Assembly (NCBI GenBank): GCA_022828595.1
Contig: JAKGHH010000002.1
Coordinates: forward strand, 84,226,076 to 84,290,075
Direction of reading: 5' to 3'
DNA from: Nelumbo lutea
Taxonomy: Eukaryota > Streptophyta > Magnoliopsida > Proteales > Nelumbonaceae
Length of the DNA: 64,000 nt
The notes under the pieces are model-generated. The model made no database searches. It was not told where the DNA came from and saw only the letters and a list, made by a program, of their open reading frames with translations. Below, piece after piece: positions 57,640-64,000 of the stretch (position 1 is its first letter; each line of letters begins with the position of its first letter). A program made the position numbers and the translations under genes.

Positions 57640-59519
57640 GATGTGGCTCTCTCATCACTCTTTTCACACAATGGTCAGGGACTGTTGGACTGAGGAGGTT
57701 CATGTCAATTCATTGATGAGTTTATTTCTCAAACTACATAAATTAAGGAGTAAACTCAAGCAATGGAACTGTGAGGTCTTTGGGAATGTTCATCAGGCTG
57801 TCAAGGAGGCAGAAGACAGGGCCCAAAAGGCTAAATTGAATCACTTACATATGAACTTTGCTGCTAGCCTCACAGAGTTAAGGGAGGAAAGGAAGAAACT
57901 TCATGAAGTTCACAAACAGGAGGAAATTTTTTGGAGGCAGAAATCGAGAATTAAATGGTTGAAAGAGGGGTATAGAAACTCAAAATTTTTTCATGTCTGT
58001 TAAGCTGAACCAAATGCAGAGCAAAATTAGCAAGATTAAAAATTCCACAGGTGATTGGCTTTCTGACCCAAAGGAGTTAAAACAATGTGTTGTAAACTTT
58101 TTTTGTAGTGTTTTCTTAGAGGAAGGAGTGGTTATTGATGAGGAATTGTTGGATATCATTCCGTGTGTGGTTAATCAGGAAGACAATGCCAATCTTATGG
58201 TCGTACCTTCTGAGACATAAATTAAAGAGGTGGTCCATGCCATGGACAGAGATAGTGCACCGGGGTCAGATAGTTTTACAGGACATTTTTTTGTCTCGTG
58301 TTGGGACATTGTTGGAGTAGATGTGATAGGGGCTGTCCAGTTCTTTTTTAATGGTGGCTAGCTTCCGATGAGTTACACTTCCTCCTTTATTTGTTTGATA
58401 CCAAAATGCAAGGTCCCTGAGAGTTTCACAGATTTTTGTCCCATCAACTTAGGTAAGTTTTGCTACAAACTTATTGCAAAGATCTTTACTAAAAGACTGT
58501 CGGGTATTTTACCTAAGTTAATTTCACTAGAGCAAGGTGCTTTTACTCAAGGGTGAAACATCATGGAGAATGTAGTTTTGGTACAGGAACTGGTAACAGA
58601 TATTGATAGAAAGGTTGTGGAGGGAAATGTTGTGCTGAAACTGGATATGGATAAAGCCTACGATTGGCTGAATTGGGACTTCCTCTTCAAAGTCCTAAGA
58701 TGGTTCGGTTTTAGTGAACATTAGATTGATTTGATTAGGAAAATGGTTGTGAATTGCTGGTTTTCAGTTCTTTGGAATTGAGGAGTCACGGGATTTTTTT
58801 AGTCCACCAGAGGCTTGCGGCAAGGGGATCCCCTTTCGCCGTATTTGTTTATCATTGCAGAGGAGGTACTTAGTAGAAACTTGTCTAAGCTGGGTGTACA
58901 GTATCCTGCAAATGCTTATGTGACTCACAGGGGCTGCCCTCCTATCACCCATAGCCTTTATGCTGATGACACCATTATCTTCCCAAGAGGGTCCAAGCAG
59001 GTGTTAGAGAAAGTAATGTCAATAATCCGAAGGTACGAGCAATGTTTGGGTCAATTGGTGAACAAGGCAAAGAGATGTTTTCTCACTTCAACAAAAGCCT
59101 CTCGCAGCAGAATCCAAATCATAACTTCAGTCACGGGCTATATGCATAAGTCTCTCCCCTACACATACCTTGGGATCCCCATTGGTAAGGGCCAAGTGAA
59201 AGCAGAAGCATTTAATGGGATTGTGCAGAAAGTGGCAACAAAAATTTCGGGCTGGAAAGGGAAACTGATTTCAGCGGGAGGTAAGTTGGTCCTAATTAGA
59301 CATGTGTTGAGCAGTATTCCGATATACTTGGTGTCGACAGTTACAACTCCCAAGAAGGTGATCAAATGCCTGGATCAATTGATGAAAGGATTCCTTTGGT
59401 CTAATTCAGAGACAGATAGTCATCACCATTGGATAGCTTGGAGGAAAATTGTGAGACCTTTTTCTGAAGGTGGGCTGCACATTAAAACTTATCTAATGTC
59501 CAAAAAGCACTCAGGTTGA
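57640..59519 (+). pseudogene. LINE I reverse transcriptase
   Basis: Linker 57641-58003 (coiled-coil-like, [16 protein letters not shown]), then ICLIPKCKVPESFTDFCPI at 58390, LKLDMDKAYDWLNWDF (motif A), LRQGDPLSPYLFIIAEEVL at 58812, SLYADDTIIFPRGS (motif C) at about 58953 and YTYLGIPIGKG. Several stops between 58200 and 58815. Confidence 0.9.
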
Positions 59520-59533
59520 AAGCTTTGTGGTGA

Positions 59534-60412
59534 GTGCTATTCCAAAATTCGTTGTGGGCTAAATTTTTCAGAGCCAAGGTGTTGAAGGGTGGTTATTTCT
59601 ATACAACCATCCCTATGTGCTATACTTCTCGTACCTGGAAGGTGAACATGGAACTAAGAGGTGATTTAGTCATTCTCTTGAGGTGGTTAGTGAGAAGGGG
59701 TGAAATCATCTTTTGGTTGGATAATTGGACCATGGATGGTCCTTTAATTGAGAAAGCCATTCAGCTAGACGGTCTTAATTTGCAGTTGAGAGTTTGTGAT
59801 GTTGTTGATGAGACAGAAATTTGGAGCTTGGATCAGGTTAGGGGGTTTCTTGAGGATGAGGCTCTCCAATAGATTTAGAGGTCAGGTGTGAAGCTCTCTA
59901 ACATCCAAGACAAGCTAGTTTGGCTTCCCGAAACAAAAGGAGAGTTCTTTGTTAAAACAACTTGGTCCTTCTATAGGGATGCTCATCCTACGGTGGATTG
60001 GTACAAGGCAGTTTGGAATGCTTTAGTGCCCACCAAGATAAGTTTCTTTGTCTGGAAACTTATGGTGGGGAAGGTAGGGGTGGACTCTGATATAAAGGAG
60101 TTGAGGATTCATTTTGTATTCAGATGTGTCTGCTGCCATGATCACTCAGAGGAGAATGTTAATCACTTGCTGGTGAATGGATGGCTAGCTCAAAAAGTTT
60201 GGTTTTTCTTTAGCAGATTGTTTGGGCTTCCCTTCAGGGGTAATGAGAGTATTAAGGAGCTCCTCTCTATTTGGTTTTCAGCAGCCTCAGGAAAAAACCA
60301 ATGGATTGTTACAATAGGGATGGTTGCTTACTTTGCAGTCTGGGAAATCTGGAAGAAAAGAAACAAGTGCAAAATGGAAAATAAATTCAAATGCTCTAAT
60401 ATGGTGATTTGA
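59534..60412 (+). pseudogene. LINE I ORF2: post-RT and zinc-binding region
   Basis: WKVNMELRGDLVILLRW, IIFWLDNWTMDGP, then DKLVWLPETKGEFFVKTTW, TKISFFVWKLMVGKVGVD and the zinc block CVCCHDHSEENVNHLLVNG, in which the last Cys is missing. FAVWEIWKKRNKCKM follows. A stop at 59870 splits two frames. Confidence 0.82.
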
Positions 60413-60559
60413 GAAATTGTGCGATGGATTCATGAGGTATCCTCTCATCTAAATCTCACCCATAGAGTGAGTTTACTCAACAACTCTCTTTATAGGGTTT
60501 GGGGTTGCGAATTCACCCAATTATGAATAGGTACATCAAGGTGGTGCATTTATTACCAA

Positions 60560-60951
60560 GTTTCGGAGGGTTACTTTAAGTTGAATGTTGATGGTGCTTC
60601 TAGAGGAAATCTTGGCCATGTGGTGGAGGGGGTATCATCAGAGATGGAAGAAATGGTTTCATTAGTGCTTTCTCTAACACTTATGGTTCTGACTCTAATT
60701 TAGTCGCAGAGGCTATGGCTTTGTTGGATGGGTTACACTTGGTGGTTGCTCTTAATCTAGAGAAGATAATGGTGGAATCAGATCCAAACTTCTTATTGAT
60801 ATTCTCAATGGTACTTGTACAACCCCTTGGAAACTTTGGCTTTGGTTATCTCAGGTTCAGGAGCTTAGGAATAGATTGGACTTCTTTTGTGTCCATATTT
60901 ACAGAGAGACTAACCAACCAGCGGATTTTCTTGCGAAGTTGGGTTGCTTAG
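60560..60951 (+). pseudogene. LINE I RNase H domain
   Basis: FKLNVDGASRGNLG at about 60575-60615 with the first Asp, AEAMALLDGLHLVVA with the Glu, MVESDPNFLL with the second Asp, then a frameshifted C-terminus. Confidence 0.75.
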
Positions 60952-61269
60952 AGTCTTAGAAAACTGTTTATGATTGCACAGATACACTTCCTTCACACGT
61001 ATAGCATTTGATTACAGCAGATAGTTTAGGTCTTCCTTTTTTGAGAATTCGTTGATTTTTGGTTGCTTGGACGTTTAATGTTTATATGAGTCAGACTCCC
61101 TTTGTATAGGGCGAGGGGTAAGCTTTCACGTCCCCCCTCCACAGTTTTCTTCATATTAATAAAATTTCGGTGGCCACCCCTCCACCAGGAGTAAATTTTG
61201 GGAATCAAAATAAAAAAAAAAAAGTTTGGGCTTCTCTTTCACCCACCAAGAAAAAAAATGTGAATGCAT

Positions 61270-61400
61270 ACATTTTGAAGTCCTTAACTTGAAAAGGCAC
61301 CAAAGGAATATGCAAGATCTTCAAACTTGATAGGAAATTTCACATCACAAGAACCAACTATGTTCTGAATCTAGAAGCCCTTAACTTAAAAAGGCACCTT
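61270..61400. repeat. Short duplication next to the atpD fragment
   Basis: Minus-strand GGTGCCTTTTCAAGTTAAGG-like sequence occurs at about 61281-61305 and again at 61383-61405. Confidence 0.6.
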
Positions 61401-61635
61401 GCAACAAATGACAGATCCAACACCGTCTTGATCCTCACATTCTTTGCCCCCATCAACCTTTGCACTCCTTTTGCTATCTGCGCCAAGTGCTGCGACTCCA
61501 ACAGTCCCACCGAAATCATGATCGCCAGCTCCGTGTTCGTCAGTTTGTTATAGAACAGCTCAAATTCCTTTACAATGTCTTTCACCAATCCGATCCGCTT
61601 CATGTCCACCAGAATCTTCAAGAAATACTTTGTTG
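61400..61635 (-). pseudogene. Plastid ATP synthase delta subunit (atpD) fragment
   Basis: The minus strand encodes KILVDMKRIGLVKDIVKEF, ELFYNKLTNTELA, LLESQHLAQIAKGVQRL and GAKNVRIKTVLDLSFVA, matching the C-terminal half of the nuclear-encoded chloroplast ATP synthase delta subunit, whose job is to link F1 to the CF0 stalk at the thylakoid. Only about 78 codons remain. No start, no end, and GLVxx substitutions replace conserved residues. It sits just inside the right inverted end of the possible Mutator-like shell, so capture by a transposon is plausible; retroposition is the alternative. Confidence 0.82.
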
Positions 61636-62516
61636 TGGCGGAGGGGAGGTGATACTCTCTGCCGGGGCCATCGGAAGTCCGCAGCTTTTGCTACAGTGAT
61701 GGCGGCGGCACTCCGTCTTCACCGTTCAACTTCAACCAACCGTATATTTTGAGAATTATTAAACCAGTTGGAAAAGGGTAAAATGTCTTCAACCATGCTT
61801 AAAAGATATTTCGGACACATTGAAAAGTTTAAGTCATCTATGTCATCACGTAACTGACAAACTCAAGGATATATTAACGGTAGAGATCGAATTGATAGTT
61901 TCTATAAGTTTAGATAGTGCAGTGATACATTTTAAAATTCGGATATTAACTTTACACTGCCCCAAAACACGGGGTATAAAGTGAAATTTTCCGTTTGAAG
62001 TATGTCCCATGAACCAGTCTATCGAACGGGCCGGTAATCAAGACCAATTTCTGAGGATGTACTCAACAGTTTTGCCTTGCCCTATCAGCCAAAAACGACA
62101 AAAAAAAGTCGGTACTGAACGCCATGCATATTAATTCTCACATTTGCAAGTATGAAATGAATTGCTTTTCATTTGGCCTTTGAACTATAAAAATTGATCA
62201 TTTTTATTTTTTGTTGGAAGCACAACAATACAATAGTATTTGATGCAATTTGTTTTAGGCAAAGTTTCATTAATTCAACACAAACGAAACACAAAACTAA
62301 AAGAGCCTCACCTTTACATTGGCAATTAGAACATGGGAGGCTCCATAACTAGTTTTTACATGCTGGTCCGAGCTCTGTTAGCTAAAATATGAGTTCCTTC
62401 TACTACTGGTCGTTTTATGTGTTTTACAAACTATAAGATGGTTGTCCCGGCTTCTTCGATGATGCTTCAATGTCTCCAGTTTGTTGCTGTTTTGTTGTGT
62501 TTAAAAAAGTGGCAAC

Positions 62517-62816
62517 TTATGATGAGTCTATGAATAATATAGCCGTTTGGATATCCATTCTTTGAAGTTGTTTCAGGCCTCCGAGGGCAACCCAGCATTC
62601 TGCATCAACTGGGGAAGTTGTTCTGCAAGGTTCTCTTATTGCAAATAAGCATTCATCTTGAGTGGTCAAAATAATGATACATGTTGCTCCTATGCCAATG
62701 GAAGGATCCCACGATCCATCTGTGTGAAGTTTTGCTTTGAAACCTGTGAGGTTCTTTATTTGGTCTCCTCTTTGATCGGTATTTATGGGGATGTAGGGAG
62801 TGTTTTCTTGATTCAC
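62517..62816 (-). pseudogene. LINE J RNase H domain
   Basis: A 99-codon frame with HTDGSWDPSIGIGATCI (first Asp), VDAECWVAL (Glu) and AILFIDSS (second Asp). Confidence 0.75.
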
Positions 62817-62940
62817 TGTTGTCGATTTTTTTGATCTTGTAGATGTTTAAACATTGTAAAATCTTCCATAGGCTTGTTTTCTCGCCAGTGAAAAACTGTT
62901 TGTTCCTTACATCCCACACTAGTAAAGTGGTTGTTGGGAT

Positions 62941-63159
62941 CAAGGTTCAAAGTATCGATACGCTAGTAGGACGTATTGGGCCATATCGGTACTTTTTTAT
63001 TTTATTTTTTAAACCGGTTCAGGGGGCCATTTTTAGGCTCCTCTACCCCCTGAGCCGGTCAGAACCTCGAGACACCCCCTATAGAAATGTATCGGAAAGC
63101 TCCCGAAATGATATGTATCAACCAATATGGGTCAATATGTGTTGATACTTCGAACCTTG
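62941..63159. mobile_element. MITE family 'CAAGGTTCAAA', copy 3, 219 bp
   Basis: Ends CAAGGTTCAAAGTATCGATA and TCGAACCTTG (inverse with one change). Flanked by GTTGGGAT (62933-62940) and GTTAGGAT (63160-63167), an 8-bp target duplication with one change. Inserted in LINE J. Confidence 0.9.
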
Positions 63160-64000
63160 GTTAGGATTGGTAAACAATGACTTTTCCAGGAGATATCATA
63201 TTTGTTATGCTCCATCCACCATCTGAGAGTTTGTGATAAGTCTTTTTGTGCCGGGAGTTGAGGGTTTACCCCTATGTGAAGGTGAAGTCATACTGTTTTT
63301 GTTATTGGACACTCTAGAAAGAGGTGTTGCTGCGTTTCTAGTGATTCTCTGCATAGGGTGCAGTTTGTGTCTTTCTGTTTTCTCAAGTGCCAAAGATTGT
63401 TTTGCACTTTACCTTATTTCTCATGTATTTCCAAAGAAATAATTGATAACGAAATGGGCTTTCTATTTTCAAGATATTCGACCATTTTAATTGACCTAAG
63501 CCTCTCACCTCTTCTTTCTGAATCAATGACACTAATCTGACTGAAAGTTCACCACTGTTGGTGTGCTTCCATGTGAGTGTATCTTCTCTATTTGGATGAT
63601 AGGGATTTCTTTTATTGCTTCTATATCTTGGTCTTTGAAAAACAGAGCTAGCTTCTCTAAATCCCATTTATGATCTTGAGTTATGAAATTTTTTACTTTT
63701 CTTTCTACTTGAAGGAGAGTTGTATTTGGTTTGAGGGTGGGTTTGTGATTCTCGAGCCATGGTATTCAAGGGTCTTCCAATATGTCAATTTGTTTCCCAT
63801 TCCCTACTGACCAACATACCCACTTTTCCAGAAATGCCCTTAATGTTTTTGTTGTTTTCCACCAAGCCAAGTGACTATCTTTGGCCTTCGCTTTAGAGAA
63901 ACTTTCATTATTCTTCATGTATTTGTTCCTCATTTGTTTCACCCACAAGTAGTTCTGGTTCTCCATATTTGTTTGACAAGGAGAGCTATGTTGGTTTCTC

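Larger units (their letters stand above)
55160..61222 (+). mobile_element. LINE I (L1-type), near full length, plus strand
   Basis: Order: ORF1 with DUF4283-like domain and CCHC knuckle (55194-56880), endonuclease (56907-57607), RT (57640-59520), zinc region (59534-60412), RNase H (about 60570-60960), 3' UTR and poly(A) at about 61209-61222. The most complete LINE here, but with many stops and frameshifts. 5' end and target duplication not found. Confidence 0.88.
54390..61950. mobile_element. Possible Mutator-like shell with long inverted ends
   Basis: About 80 bp at 54395-54475 match the reverse complement of 61873-61948 at roughly 70% by eye: TATCCGAA.TTTAAAATGT.TC and TCAATT.G.TCTC.A..CCGTTAA blocks are shared in order. 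Between them lie a plus-strand LINE and a plastid ATP synthase delta fragment. I could not find a 9-bp target duplication, and no transposase is visible. Confidence 0.4.
62205..64000 (-). mobile_element. LINE J, minus strand, runs off the window
   Basis: T-rich 3' end near 62205. Minus strand, from the window edge: ENQNYLWVKQMRNKYMK and WVCWSVGNGKQIDIL at 63766-63966, EDTLTWKHTNSGELSVR and KIESPFRYQLFLWKYM at 63383-63667, zinc-block remnants, then an RNase H (KAKLHTDGSWDPSIGIGA, DAECWVALGGL) at 62517-62816. Split by a MITE at 62941. Confidence 0.8.

Noticed and set aside
61460..61699. Plus-strand frame opposite the atpD fragment
   Set aside because: A shadow of the minus-strand pseudogene.

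Overview
The window is plant nuclear DNA, from a flowering plant with long, transposon-filled introns. Evidence: GT-AG introns, plant L1-type LINEs with a C-terminal RNase H domain, Ty3/gypsy chromovirus and Ty1/copia elements primed by initiator-Met tRNA, hAT and Tourist-like MITEs, and plant ribosomal and plastid-ATPase pseudogene fragments. I cannot name the species.

One host gene fills the first two thirds. It is a plus-strand gene for a 'probable sugar phosphate/phosphate translocator' of the At3g17430/At1g48230 type (NST/TPT family). Nine exons are visible: 1-17 (the last codons of the first coding exon), 15639-15746, 25190-25221, 25316-25366, 29470-29531, 29635-29896, 40283-40548, 40646-40740 and 43955-44125 (stop). 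Phases agree at every junction and give 353 residues plus a partial codon. About 23 N-terminal residues lie before the window. Introns range from 94 bp to 15.6 kb.

Intron 1 holds a minus-strand LINE (1194-13661, 16-bp target duplication). Inside it are a second LINE (11445-13474) and a chromovirus (1645-11083). The chromovirus appears twice around a 100-N gap and is probably one element assembled twice. Intron 2 holds a LINE tail split by a copia element (16334-21874), then a gypsy gag relic. Intron 4 holds LINE relics, a TIR element and a tandem duplication. Intron 6 holds a plus-strand LINE assembly broken up by an RPL15 processed pseudogene, a hAT MITE, two minus LINEs and a Tourist-like MITE; then another minus LINE with a solo LTR; then a copia fragment. 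Intron 8 holds a LINE relic and a hAT MITE.

Downstream of 44125 I see only repeats: several MITEs with exact 8-bp target duplications (one family in three copies), a 6.1-kb hAT-like shell containing a noncoding LTR element (LARD-like), a probable Mutator-like shell (about 54.39-61.95 kb) containing a LINE and a plastid ATP synthase delta fragment, and a minus-strand LINE that leaves the window at 64000. Apart from the transporter, every coding segment is a transposon remnant or pseudogene.
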